Shown piece after piece: positions 8,260 to 17,438 of a DNA stretch of 64,000 nt (position 1 is its first letter; each line of letters begins with the position of its first letter). Under the pieces are notes generated by a model that saw nothing but the letters and a program-made list of their open reading frames with translations, did not search any database and had not been told where the DNA came from. The position numbers and the translations under genes were made by a program. Origin of the DNA: Taklimakanibacter albus (GTDB lineage: Bacteria; Pseudomonadota; Alphaproteobacteria; Rhizobiales; Aestuariivirgaceae). The DNA is taken from NCBI RefSeq assembly GCF_016595235.1, contig NZ_JAENHL010000008.1, forward strand, positions 1,634,624 through 1,698,623, given 5' to 3'.

Positions 8260-9187
8260 TCTCGTCGCGCAATTGCTGTGGCCTGATGCCGAAACGCGCC
8301 TTGAACATGCGGCTGAAATTCGACGGGTCGAGGAAGCCGCAAAGCTCGGCGATCCGGGTGACCGTCTCGGGCGCGGGCGCTGTGTGAATCAGCATTTCGC
8401 GGGCCTGCGCGAGGCGCGTCTCGCGGATCAGGCCGGCGATCGAGATTGTCTCATCCGCGAAAGCACGATAGAGCTGCGCGCGTGAGTAGCCGAGCGTCGC
8501 CGCGATCTGGCTGGGAGAAAGTCCCGGATCGGCATAACGGCGTTGAATGACGAGACGTACCGCGGCCTTGAGTCCTTCGGGCGTGTCTTCCGCCTCGATG
8601 CCGGACCGCAAAGCCGAACAGGTCATGGCGACCGCCGTCGCGAGGGCCACATTGCGCTCCTGAGCCGTCAGCGCCGGAAGCCCCAGCGCCAGAAGGCGCA
8701 GATGCGAGGCGAGCAACTCCGTCATGCCCTGGCGCGGCAGCACGAGACCGGCCAGGTCATCGAGCGGTCCGCCGAGGCATGCCGCCACCTGCTTGCGTCT
8801 GAGCACGATCGCGACCTCGCGATGCCGCGCCCAATGCGCCCGGACCGGTCGGCTCATGTCGACGACATAAAGACGCCCCGGACCGAGCCGCTGATCACGG
8901 CCGGCCTGGCTGACATCGGAATGCCCGTCGAGCAGCATGCCGACATAAATCTCATCACCGCCATCGCGACGGCAGCGTGCACCATCGCGCGCGACCGGCA
9001 GCTCGTCCGAAAAATGGTCCCAGAACTCACCCTCCGGTCCCCGCAAGCGGCGCAGCCGCGCGGCAAAACTCTGATCGCGCACGGATCTGGCGATCGTCAT
9101 GCGCTGGAGAACCTGGCGGCCCCAATAATCGCCACGCTCGCGCGCCGGCACATCATCAGTGGTGAATTCAGCAAATGAAGCGGACAT
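8216..9187 (-). CDS. AraC-family transcriptional regulator
   Basis: A 323-residue regulator with an N-terminal AraC-binding-like region (FTTDDVPARERGDYWGRQV) and a C-terminal double helix-turn-helix: PSQIAATLGYSRAQLYRAF and TRIAELCGFLDPSNFSRMFK, ending RFGIRPQQLRDE. The reading frame is open to 9337, but I place the start at the ATG at 9187. The protein then has normal family length, and two direct repeats at 9210 and 9231 fall upstream as operators. It is divergent from the autotransporter gene, its likely target. The C-terminus overlaps the convergent lysR gene by 44 bases. Confidence 0.85.
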   Translation of the reverse strand: MSASFAEFTTDDVPARERGDYWGRQVLQRMTIARSVRDQSFAARLRRLRGPEGEFWDHFSDELPVARDGARCRRDGGDEIYVGMLLDGHSDVSQAGRDQRLGPGRLYVVDMSRPVRAHWARHREVAIVLRRKQVAACLGGPLDDLAGLVLPRQGMTELLASHLRLLALGLPALTAQERNVALATAVAMTCSALRSGIEAEDTPEGLKAAVRLVIQRRYADPGLSPSQIAATLGYSRAQLYRAFADETISIAGLIRETRLAQAREMLIHTAPAPETVTRIAELCGFLDPSNFSRMFKARFGIRPQQLRDEITASVSGSARLGSR

Positions 9188-9209
9188 GAGTTTACGTTGA
9201 GCGAGCCCC

Positions 9210-9240
9210 CTTTGAGACGTCTTGACCACGCTTTGAGACG
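9210..9240. promoter_or_regulatory. AraC-type direct-repeat operator
   Basis: CTTTGAGACG occurs at 9210-9219 and again at 9231-9240, exactly 21 bases apart, or two helical turns. That spacing is the usual arrangement for AraC-family dimer half-sites. It lies between the araC-type gene and the autotransporter. Confidence 0.6.
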
Positions 9241-9305
9241 CCATGCCATGGCGCTTTCCGCAGCGAAGCTGTTGATTCATAACATCTTTCAACCTGGGGG
9301 TCGAT

Positions 9306-12032
9306 ATGGCGGCGGGAAATTCCAGCGTGACGTGCAAGCGTCGCGCTTCAAAAACAGGTGATCAGGCACGGTGGCCCCTGTTCGCCTCGACCGCCGTCAC
9401 AGCACTCCTGCTCCTGTCGCCCGGCAGCGCCTCGGCACAGACCTTCACCGGTACCCAGGAGACTTCCGGCCCCTTCACCAGCGGCAGTCAGAACTTCTGG
9501 GACAGCAGCAAGTTCAACGCCAATGCGGCCAATGCGGCGAGCGGCGGACAGCAGAATCTCAATGACAGCAGTGTGCTCAACGCCTCTATCGCCGGCGCGC
9601 TCAGCGGCGGACGGCAGATATTCAACGATGACGCCACCCTCAATGTGACCGCCTCCAACGCGATCAGCGGGGGAATTCAGCAATTCCACGACAACAGCAT
9701 CTTCAACGCTCTCGCGGCGGACGCTCTGACGGCCGCCAATTTTCCGGACTTCTACGACAGCAGCATCCTCAAGGCATCCGTCGGCAACGCCATCACCGGC
9801 GGCAGCCAATACTTCTATGACAGCAGCTCGCTGGAGGCGTCGGCCGCCAATGCCCTCAATGGCGGCGAGCAATATTTCAATGACAGCAGCAAGCTCGATG
9901 CCTCGGTCGCCAACGCGGTCAGCGGCGGCATGCAGTTCTTCAATGACGACAGCATGCTTGATGCCAGAGCCGCGAATGCGGTGAGCGGCGGCGTACAGAT
10001 CTTCAGTGGCGACAGCACACTCAACGCATCTGTCGCCAATGCCGTGAGTGGCGGCATGCAGGCCTTCCAAGGCACAAGCACGCTCAACGCCACGGCGACC
10101 GGCGCGCTCGGCGACATCGTCGTGATGCTGTCGGGCAGCGCCGATATACAGATCGGCGCCACCAATGCCCTCAGCAACGAGACCGAGATCCAGTTCGGCT
10201 CGACCGGCAGCGCCCTGGTCCTCAACGGCTACAGCACCAAAGTCGGCAAGCTCTCCAACATGTTCTTGGGCACCGGCACGATCAGAAACGGCGGCGAGGA
10301 CGATGCCACGCTCACCGTCGATACGTCCGAGCTGGGGGATTCACTGTTCAAGGGCGTGATCGAGGATGGCGGCGACGGCACGCTCGCTCTGACCAAGGCG
10401 GGCGCCGGAAAGCTCACTCTCACCGGCACCAGCACCTATACCGGCGCGACGACGGTGACCGGCGGCATTCTGGCCGTCGACGGGTCGATCGCGGCTTCCG
10501 CCGTCACCGTCGAGGACGGCGCGACCCTCATGGGCAAAGGTACGGTCGGCGCCACCGCGCTCAATTCCGGCGCGGCGATCCGGGCTGGCGGCCCCGCCAC
10601 CACGCTTACCGTCAGCGGTAACCTCACCTTCAATAGCGGCGCCCGCTACGAGGTCGAGGCTGATCCCGCTTCGACCGACAGCAGTCTCATCCATGTCACC
10701 GGCACGGCGACACTCTCCGGTGGTTCCGTCGTCCATATCGGAGCGGACGGCGCCTACAAGCCCTTCTCGACCTATACGATCCTCACCGCCGATGGCGGGC
10801 TCGCCGGCACATTCGGCGGCGTGACCTCGGATTTCGCCTTTCTGACGCCCGATCTCCTTTATGTCGGCAATGACGTGCAGCTGACGCTGCTGCGCAATGA
10901 CATCGACTTCGCCGACAAGGCCTCGTCGCGCAATCAGATCGCCACGGCCAATGGCGCCGAAAGTGTGGGCTTCGGCCATGAGCTTTATGACGCCATCCTG
11001 CTGCTTACCGATGCGGATGCCGCGGACGCCTTCGACCAGCTGTCGGGTGAGATCCATAGCTCAGCCAAGACCCTGCTCAGCGAAGACAGCCGCTTTCTGC
11101 GCCAGGCTGTCATGGGCCGCCTGCAGGCGCTCAAAGGCGATCGCACCCCGGATGTTGCCGCCCTGACCGCCGAGGGCAGGATCGAGCCCGTGGCCGATCT
11201 CAGCGTCGCCGGGCCCTCTTCCGGCTTCTGGATGTCGGGCTTCGGCTCCTGGGGAGATTGGGACGATGACGGCAATGCGGCAACGCTCGATCGTTCGGTG
11301 GGCGGGAGCCTCGTCGGCGCCGATACGGAAGTGGGCAACTGGCGGCTGGGTCTCCTGGGCGGCTACAGCCGGACGCGCTTCGATGCCGATGGCCGCAACT
11401 CCACCGGCAGTGCCGACGGTTATCATATCGGTCTCTATGGCGGCACCCAGTGGCAAGGCATCGCCTTCCAAACCGGCGCCGCTTACAGCTGGAACGACAT
11501 CGAGACCCGGCGCAGCATCACCAATCCAGTCGATCAGGAGCTCGAAGCCGATTATGGCGCCGGTGCCGCGCAGGTCTTCGGCGAAATCGCCTATGATACA
11601 GAACTCGCCGGCCTGACGCTGACGCCTTTCCTTCAGGCGGCCTATGTGAACCTCCATACCGAAAGCTTCGAGGAGACAGGCGGCAGCGCCGCGCTCGCGG
11701 CCAGATCGGAGAGCACCGACACTCTCACCACGACACTGGGGTTTCGGCCTGAAGCGCACTTCGGGCTTGGCGACATGGCGGCACGCCTCTCGGGCCTCAT
11801 CGGCTGGCAGCATGCCTTCGGCGACATCGCGTCCGAAAGCCGCTTTGCCTTTGCCGGCGGCGACGATTTCACCATTCGCGGTGTGCCGATGGCGCGTGAT
11901 ACGGCACTTCTCGAGGCGGGCCTGGATCTGGCGCTCACCGACAGCGTGAGTTTCGGCGCCGCTTATCAAGGCCGTTTCGGCGACGGCGTTGCCGACAATG
12001 GAGTCACGGCGCGGTTCGGCGTCGCTTTCTAG
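9306..12032 (+). CDS. Type V autotransporter with 21-residue passenger repeats
   Basis: A 908-residue outer-membrane autotransporter. An extended signal peptide with a hydrophobic core (residues about 25-43) ends at ASA before QTFTG. The passenger starts with about eleven 21-residue repeats (residues 59 to about 290) of the form SGG-Q-FNDSS-LNASAANAV, then a typical autotransporter-associated repeat near 355-395 (KAGAGKLTLTGTSTYTGATT) and linker. The beta-barrel domain covers about 635-908 and ends in the expected terminal Phe (ARFGVAF). GGGGG precedes the ATG. No protease triad is evident, so an adhesin or surface-structure role is more likely than an enzyme. Divergent from an AraC regulator. 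Confidence 0.92.
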   Translation: MAAGNSSVTCKRRASKTGDQARWPLFASTAVTALLLLSPGSASAQTFTGTQETSGPFTSGSQNFWDSSKFNANAANAASGGQQNLNDSSVLNASIAGALSGGRQIFNDDATLNVTASNAISGGIQQFHDNSIFNALAADALTAANFPDFYDSSILKASVGNAITGGSQYFYDSSSLEASAANALNGGEQYFNDSSKLDASVANAVSGGMQFFNDDSMLDARAANAVSGGVQIFSGDSTLNASVANAVSGGMQAFQGTSTLNATATGALGDIVVMLSGSADIQIGATNALSNETEIQFGSTGSALVLNGYSTKVGKLSNMFLGTGTIRNGGEDDATLTVDTSELGDSLFKGVIEDGGDGTLALTKAGAGKLTLTGTSTYTGATTVTGGILAVDGSIAASAVTVEDGATLMGKGTVGATALNSGAAIRAGGPATTLTVSGNLTFNSGARYEVEADPASTDSSLIHVTGTATLSGGSVVHIGADGAYKPFSTYTILTADGGLAGTFGGVTSDFAFLTPDLLYVGNDVQLTLLRNDIDFADKASSRNQIATANGAESVGFGHELYDAILLLTDADAADAFDQLSGEIHSSAKTLLSEDSRFLRQAVMGRLQALKGDRTPDVAALTAEGRIEPVADLSVAGPSSGFWMSGFGSWGDWDDDGNAATLDRSVGGSLVGADTEVGNWRLGLLGGYSRTRFDADGRNSTGSADGYHIGLYGGTQWQGIAFQTGAAYSWNDIETRRSITNPVDQELEADYGAGAAQVFGEIAYDTELAGLTLTPFLQAAYVNLHTESFEETGGSAALAARSESTDTLTTTLGFRPEAHFGLGDMAARLSGLIGWQHAFGDIASESRFAFAGGDDFTIRGVPMARDTALLEAGLDLALTDSVSFGAAYQGRFGDGVADNGVTARFGVAF

Positions 12033-12039
12033 CTCTGGA

Positions 12040-13599
12040 CTATTTTCGTTCGAACACGCCGCCTTCACCGACATGCATGTTGGTGAGCAGCCGCTCCTGG
12101 TTGACGAGCCGCCATGACAGGAGCTTCTGCGCATAGCGGAGCTCTGTGCCCAGATGCTCGGGCCGCCCGGCCAAATTGGTGAATTCGTGCAGATCGTTCA
12201 CGACGTCGAAGAGGAGCGGCGGCAGGGCGGCGAAATGCACATATTTGTACTTGTTGTCGCGGACCACGGCGTAAGAGCATTCATCCGACGGGATTCCTAA
12301 AGCCTGCTCCACCCGCTGGCTGCGCACATTGCGGAAATCATGCTCGAAGAATACCGCATCGCGCCAGTGATCCGGTGTCTTCCCTTCGAGGAACGGCAGG
12401 AGCGAGCGCCCGTCGCAGCTGCGCGGAATATCGGCGCCCAGCCAGTCGAGGATGGTCGGCATGATGTCGATGGCTTCGGTGAAGGCCTCGACCATGCTGC
12501 CCCGGCTCGTTTTCGCTCCCGGGCGTGGATCGCGGATCACCAGCGGCAGATGGAAGGAGCCGTCGAAATAGATCTCCTTGCCCCACACATAATGATCGCC
12601 CAGCATCTCGGCATGATCGCTCGTCACGATGATGAGCGTGCGATCATATTGCCCGCTCTCCTTCAAGTGGGCGATGACGCGGCCGAGATGATGGTCGGTC
12701 TCCTCGATGAGACCGTAATAGGTCGCCCGCATCTGGCGGATCTCGAGATCGGCGGCGCGCACGAGATCGAGCGGATTGTGCTCGTCATAGGCGTCAGGCC
12801 GGGCCACGTTTGAAATCTCATGCGCCAACAGCGGATGCTGCCGCCCTTCCGCTTCCGGGCTTGCCGCACGATGCGGGAAATCGACGTCCTTCGGGTGCAC
12901 ATTCCCATTATAAGGTTCGGGCGCGATGATCGGCGGATGCGGCCGGAAGAAGACCAGATGCGCGAACCATGGCCGCGTGCGCCGGATCGACAGCCATTTG
13001 ATGAATTCGTCGGTGAGAAAGGCGGTCTCGCTGTGCTCGGCCTTGTGCTGGGTGGGAATGAAGCGGAAGCCGCGATCCGGCGGCTTGACGAAGCCGCGGC
13101 GCGGCCGGAACGCATCGGCGCGCCCGTTCGGCAAGTCATAACCCAGCGCGATCAATTCCGAGATCCAGTGCCCCATATCTTCCGGCAGATGCAAGGGCGT
13201 GATGAAGCCCGGCAGCACGCCTTCATCATAGGCGGTGAGCGCCGGATCGTTCGGATGGTGCCGGCGTGGATCGGGCGACGTATCAGTATAACCGAACAGC
13301 GCTGGCTCGTAGCCGAGCTTGCGCGCCTCGAGCGCCAGATTCGTATGCCGCCCGTCGAGCGGCGTCCCGTTGCGCCCCGAGCGGTGGTTCATCAGATAGA
13401 GCCCGGTCAGTAGGCTGGTGCGCGAGGGACCGCAAGGCGTGCACTGGCCGAAATGGTTGCGGAAGGTCATCGCCTCCTTCATCAGCGCATCGAGATGAGG
13501 GGTGCGTACATTCCGGTGCCCTAACCCTGAAATGCAGTCGCTCCGCCATTGGTCGGCGCAGATGAGAAGGACATTGGGCTTGAAAGTCGCAGAGGTCAT
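12040..13599 (-). CDS. Sulfatase-superfamily phosphonate monoester hydrolase / phosphodiesterase
   Basis: A 519-residue alkaline-phosphatase-superfamily hydrolase. The formylglycine site CGPSR is at 56-60, and the metal-binding DQW is at 16-18. The motifs CTPCGPSRTSLLTGLYLMNH, GYEPALFGYTDTSPDPR and KYKYVHFAALPPLLFD match, from memory, the rhizobial and Burkholderia phosphonate monoester hydrolases (PMH, pehA), which also cleave phosphodiesters and sulfate esters. No signal peptide, so it should act in the cytoplasm on an imported substrate. Its ATG overlaps the ABC ATPase stop (ATGA), making it the last gene of the importer operon. This linkage is the best clue to the importer's cargo. Confidence 0.85.
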   Translation of the reverse strand: MTSATFKPNVLLICADQWRSDCISGLGHRNVRTPHLDALMKEAMTFRNHFGQCTPCGPSRTSLLTGLYLMNHRSGRNGTPLDGRHTNLALEARKLGYEPALFGYTDTSPDPRRHHPNDPALTAYDEGVLPGFITPLHLPEDMGHWISELIALGYDLPNGRADAFRPRRGFVKPPDRGFRFIPTQHKAEHSETAFLTDEFIKWLSIRRTRPWFAHLVFFRPHPPIIAPEPYNGNVHPKDVDFPHRAASPEAEGRQHPLLAHEISNVARPDAYDEHNPLDLVRAADLEIRQMRATYYGLIEETDHHLGRVIAHLKESGQYDRTLIIVTSDHAEMLGDHYVWGKEIYFDGSFHLPLVIRDPRPGAKTSRGSMVEAFTEAIDIMPTILDWLGADIPRSCDGRSLLPFLEGKTPDHWRDAVFFEHDFRNVRSQRVEQALGIPSDECSYAVVRDNKYKYVHFAALPPLLFDVVNDLHEFTNLAGRPEHLGTELRYAQKLLSWRLVNQERLLTNMHVGEGGVFERK

Positions 13600-14621
13600 T
13601 CGTTCATCTCGGCTATGGCGTTCCTGGCGATGGATATACGGGCCTTCTCGCCTATCTGGAACAAGCGCTGGTCCGGCTTGTTCAGGAGATCGACCTTGAT
13701 CATGACATCCTGCGCCCGGGTATAGTGCCTCACCATGGCGCCCAATATCTGCACGGCCATCACCGTGACCTCTGTCTCCACGGCCCCGCCATTGGCCGAA
13801 GCCTTGCGATCCGCCGGTGAAATGTCGATCGCCTCCGGCCGCACCGCCCATGAGGAAGTCTGCGCGGCGACACCGAACAGGCGCTCCACCGTCGCGGGAT
13901 CGAAAATGTTGAAGTCGCCGACGAAGTTGGCGACCGCCAGATTGGCCGGGCGGTTATAGATCTCGGCCGGCGCGCCGATCTGCACGAAGCGCCCCGCCTG
14001 CATGATCGCCACCTGATCGCCCAGCATCAGCGCTTCTTCCTGGTCATGGGTGACGAAGATCGCCGTGAAGCCCACATCATGCTGCAGCCGCTTCAACTCG
14101 TCCCGCAGGCGCTTGCGGATCTGCGCATCAAGCGCCGAGAGCGGCTCGTCCAGAAGCAGCAGCTTGGGCTCGAGCACCAAAGCGCGGGCCAAGGCCACGC
14201 GCTGCTTCTGCCCGCCGGACAGCGCCGCGGGCCTGGCCTTTGCTCGAGGCCCAAGGCCCATCAGCTCGATGACGCCGTCGACCTTCTTCCTGATTTCCGG
14301 CCTGGGCAGCTTCTTCTGCTCGAGCCCGAAAGCGAGATTCTGCTCCACCGTCATATTCGGGAAGAGCGCATAATGCTGGAACACCATGCCCACGCCGCGA
14401 TTCTTGGCCTCGACCTTCGTCACGTCGCGCTGGTCGAGCCTGATCACCCCGCTGTCGGGATGGGTAAGACCGGCCACGGCGCGCAGCAGCGTGGTCTTGC
14501 CGCAGCCCGAGGGGCCGACCAGCACGCAGATTTTGCCCTCGTCGACGTCGAGATTGATGTTCTCGAACACGGTGGTCGTGTCGAATTTTTTGGTGAGCTC
14601 CCGGATCTCGACATAACTCAT
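13596..14621 (-). CDS. ABC importer ATPase (AEP/iron/polyamine type)
   Basis: A 341-residue ATPase. Walker A GPSGCGKT is at 36-43, followed by Q-loop FQHYALFPNM, signature LSGGQKQR, Walker B LLLLDEP and switch THDQEEAL; a C-terminal TOBE-like regulatory domain follows. The start ATG at 14621 overlaps the permease stop by four bases. The architecture fits the PotA/PhnT/FbpC group. It energises the two permeases encoded just upstream and is itself coupled to the PMH gene. Confidence 0.9.
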   Translation of the reverse strand: MSYVEIRELTKKFDTTTVFENINLDVDEGKICVLVGPSGCGKTTLLRAVAGLTHPDSGVIRLDQRDVTKVEAKNRGVGMVFQHYALFPNMTVEQNLAFGLEQKKLPRPEIRKKVDGVIELMGLGPRAKARPAALSGGQKQRVALARALVLEPKLLLLDEPLSALDAQIRKRLRDELKRLQHDVGFTAIFVTHDQEEALMLGDQVAIMQAGRFVQIGAPAEIYNRPANLAVANFVGDFNIFDPATVERLFGVAAQTSSWAVRPEAIDISPADRKASANGGAVETEVTVMAVQILGAMVRHYTRAQDVMIKVDLLNKPDQRLFQIGEKARISIARNAIAEMNE

Positions 14622-15409
14622 GCTTCGCTTCTCCGCGACGTCACCCACACGACGATGGCCGTCGCCACAAAGATGACGACGAAATAGGTGGTGATGAGCA
14701 CGCTCAGTTTGCGGCCGCTGCCGCCATTGAGGACACCCATGAAGATCTGCAGTGTCGGGAAATGGCCTCCGACCAGCAGATTGGCATAGACGAAGTCGCT
14801 GATCGCCAGCGTGAAGTTCATCACCAGCCCGATGATGAGCCCCTGTCGCACGCAAGGCAGAACGACCCGCCACAGGATCAAGGCATCGGAGGCGCCGAGC
14901 AGCCGTCCCGCTTCGAAGAGCTCGGTCACCCGCAAGGCGCGTAAATTGTTCTTGATCGGCACATAATAAAGCGGTGCGGCGAGCGGCATGTAGCCGAAGA
15001 TCAGGATCCAAGGTGAGCCATTGAGCACGATGCCGTAATTGCCGGAATAGATCCGCAGAAGGCCCAGCGCCAGCACGATGCCCGGCACCGCATAGGGTAG
15101 GATCACCAGCGCCGCCAGATACTTGTCCAACGTCGGAAAATAACAATGCGCCACCAGGATCGCCGGGACCACGATGAACGGCGTCACCAGGAGCGAACCG
15201 AAGCCGACGATGAGCGAATTCTGGATCGACTGCAGGAAGCGCGGATCCTTGAGGATGTTCTGGACATGGGCGAGCGTGTAGCCGTCCGGCAGGATCGTGC
15301 CGGCCCAATCGACGGCGACGGAGTTGAGGAAGATGGCGAAGATGGGAAGAAGCTGCAGACAGCCCAGCAGCCCGACCCAGATCCAATCTCTTGCGCTGCG
15401 CTCATGCAT
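14618..15409 (-). CDS. ABC importer permease (second subunit)
   Basis: A 263-residue inner-membrane permease with about six hydrophobic segments and the EAA-type cytoplasmic loop ELFEAGRLLGASDALILWRV, which contacts the ATPase. It begins six bases after the first permease gene and overlaps the ATPase gene by ATGA. Belongs to the PotC/PhnV-like group by length and loop. Confidence 0.88.
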   Translation of the reverse strand: MHERSARDWIWVGLLGCLQLLPIFAIFLNSVAVDWAGTILPDGYTLAHVQNILKDPRFLQSIQNSLIVGFGSLLVTPFIVVPAILVAHCYFPTLDKYLAALVILPYAVPGIVLALGLLRIYSGNYGIVLNGSPWILIFGYMPLAAPLYYVPIKNNLRALRVTELFEAGRLLGASDALILWRVVLPCVRQGLIIGLVMNFTLAISDFVYANLLVGGHFPTLQIFMGVLNGGSGRKLSVLITTYFVVIFVATAIVVWVTSRRSEA

Positions 15410-15415
15410 CCGGCG

Positions 15416-16258
15416 TCACCGATCCCTGTCTTTGGTTCTCAGGAACATCTGCTCCACGACGATCGGTAGGATGAGGCTCACCACCAGCAGCATCGCCAGC
15501 GCATCGGCGAGATAGGGATCGGAGAATACATCGCCCGCGGTGAGCTCGCCGATGCGGATGGTGACGACATTGGCGCTGCCGCCGACCAGCGCCCAGGCGG
15601 TGGCATAGGTGCCCATCGCATTGGCGAAGAGCAGGAGGAAGGACCCGAGGAGGCTCGGCGCCAGAATGGGAAGCCCGATACGCCACCAGAAGGCGAAGCG
15701 GCTGGCGCCCACCAGATGGGCCGCCTCCTCGATCTCGGCGGTGATGGCGGCGAGGCTCGGCAGCACCAGGAGGATCGCGAACTGGATCTGGAAGTAGGAA
15801 TAGGCGATCACGAGACCCGAGGTCGAATAGATGTTGAAGTCTTCGAGGAGGCCGATCCGCTGCAGCAGGAGCGTGAAGGAGCCGCTCACCCCCAGCATGA
15901 TGACGAAGGAAAAAGCGAGTGGGAAACCGGTGAAGTTGGCCCCGATATTGGAGCAGATGACGACGAATTGCTGTACCCGTCCCGGCATGCGCTTGAGAAG
16001 CACGGCGGCAGGGAGACCGATGCCGAGTCCAATCAGGGCGGTGGCGATCGAAATGAGAAAGCTCACCTTGAAGGAGCCCAGATAGAACTTGCTGGTGAGG
16101 ATCTCGCTATAATTGGAGAGCGAGAAGCTCGTCTCGGTCTGGATGCTGTTGGCCGCAACTGCGAGCAACGGGGCGATCTCGAACATGAGGACGACAAGGA
16201 GGAAAGGCATGGCGGCGAGCCATGCCAGAATCCGCGTCTTTGCCGATATGTCGATCAT
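15416..16258 (-). CDS. ABC importer permease (first subunit)
   Basis: A 280-residue inner-membrane permease with hydrophobic segments from residue 10 onward and an EAA-type loop EEAAHLVGASRFAFWWRIGLP. It is the PotB/PhnU-like partner of the next permease. Its ATG lies two bases after a hairpin whose 3' arm contains the GAGGGG ribosome-binding sequence, so translation may be limited relative to the binding-protein gene upstream. Confidence 0.88.
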   Translation of the reverse strand: MIDISAKTRILAWLAAMPFLLVVLMFEIAPLLAVAANSIQTETSFSLSNYSEILTSKFYLGSFKVSFLISIATALIGLGIGLPAAVLLKRMPGRVQQFVVICSNIGANFTGFPLAFSFVIMLGVSGSFTLLLQRIGLLEDFNIYSTSGLVIAYSYFQIQFAILLVLPSLAAITAEIEEAAHLVGASRFAFWWRIGLPILAPSLLGSFLLLFANAMGTYATAWALVGGSANVVTIRIGELTAGDVFSDPYLADALAMLLVVSLILPIVVEQMFLRTKDRDR

Positions 16259-16260
16259 CC

Positions 16261-16286
16261 CCGCCCCTCGACCGAGAGAGGGGCGG
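16261..16286 (-). promoter_or_regulatory. Hairpin overlapping the permease ribosome binding site
   Basis: CCGCCCCTC and GAGGGGCGG form perfect 9-base arms with an eight-base loop. On the minus strand the second arm contains GAGGGG and ends two bases before the permease ATG. It may lower permease translation or protect the 3' end of the binding-protein mRNA, as REP hairpins do in other importer operons. Confidence 0.6.
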
Positions 16287-16379
16287 AGCCTGACGGGTGA
16301 GGTGGCCGAACGGTCGACACCCGCTCCATCCCCTCACCCTTTCCGGTCCGTGCCACGAGGCTCATCGAGTCGCGGCGCG

Positions 16380-17438
16380 CTACATCTTCGACAGCACCTG
16401 ATCCTGCCAGGCGCGCCCGAGCTTCTTGGCCGCGTCCATCCACAGCGCGGAATTGACTGGCCGCGCTTTGGCATATTGCTCCTTGGGCAGAACATTTTCC
16501 GCCGCATCGGGCGGCAGCGTGATGTGATCGATGAGGATCGGCCGCGCGAAACCCCGGGCGAAATTGATCTGTCCCTCTTCCGAGAAGATGAATTCGCGTG
16601 TCATCTTGGCGATGTTCGGCCGCTTGCTGTAGGCATTGATCGTTGTCGTATAACCGCTGATCACCGAGCCTTCCGACGGGATCCACACGTCGAATTTGTC
16701 CTTGCCGACCAGATTGCGGTAATTGAGCGCGTTGAAATCCCACACGATGCCGACCTCGATCTCGCCCTTCTCCATATTGCCGGGATTGGCGCCAATGGTG
16801 AGGAGGCGCTTCTGCTCGGCGAGCTTGGCGAAGAGGTCGAGCGCCGGCTGCAGGTTGTCTTCACCGCCGCCGAGCGCGATCGCCGCCGCCAGCACCAGCG
16901 CATTGGACTGCGCCGCCTTGCCGACGTCCCCCACCGCCACCTTGTAGTCGCCCGAAGCGAGATCGCTCCAGGTCTTGGGCGGGTTGGCGACTTTCTTGGA
17001 GACGATGAAGGAGATCGTGCCGGTATAACCCAGCATCCAGTGACCTTCCTCATCCTTGGCCCAGGCCGGGATCTTCTCCCAGTTGGTCGGCTTATAGGGC
17101 TGGCTGATGCCCTTCTTCGCCGCGATCGGTCCGAATTCGATCCCAATCTCACCGAAATCAGCCGAGGCATTGGCCTTCTCGGCTTCGAATTTCTGCAGCT
17201 CCTCGGCGCTGCTCATATCGGTGTCGGTGTGCTTGACACCATATTTGGCCATGATGCCCTTCCACTGGGCGCCCCAATTGGCCCAATCGTCGGGGCAGCC
17301 GAGACTGACGATCTCGCCTTCCTTGCGCGCCGCCTCTTCCAGTTCGGCGAGCGTCTCGGCGCCGGCTGGCGCGGGAAGGAAAGCAAGGCTGGTCGTCGAG
17401 AGAAGTCCGAGAAGTATGGTCCTGCGTGTGATCAGCAT
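16380..17438 (-). CDS. Periplasmic substrate-binding protein of AEP/Fe(3+)-type ABC importer
   Basis: A 352-residue exported binding protein. The N-terminal signal peptide has an RR pair, a hydrophobic core and an AGA cleavage region near residue 27. The fold family is SBP class with spermidine, iron(III) and 2-aminoethylphosphonate binders. The segment YTGTISFIVSKKVANPPKTWSD is typical of this group. First gene of a five-gene unit (binding protein, two permeases, ATPase, PMH), preceded by a long spacer with a palindrome. A phosphonate or phosphodiester ligand is inferred from the linked PMH only. Confidence 0.87.
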   Translation of the reverse strand: MLITRRTILLGLLSTTSLAFLPAPAGAETLAELEEAARKEGEIVSLGCPDDWANWGAQWKGIMAKYGVKHTDTDMSSAEELQKFEAEKANASADFGEIGIEFGPIAAKKGISQPYKPTNWEKIPAWAKDEEGHWMLGYTGTISFIVSKKVANPPKTWSDLASGDYKVAVGDVGKAAQSNALVLAAAIALGGGEDNLQPALDLFAKLAEQKRLLTIGANPGNMEKGEIEVGIVWDFNALNYRNLVGKDKFDVWIPSEGSVISGYTTTINAYSKRPNIAKMTREFIFSEEGQINFARGFARPILIDHITLPPDAAENVLPKEQYAKARPVNSALWMDAAKKLGRAWQDQVLSKM

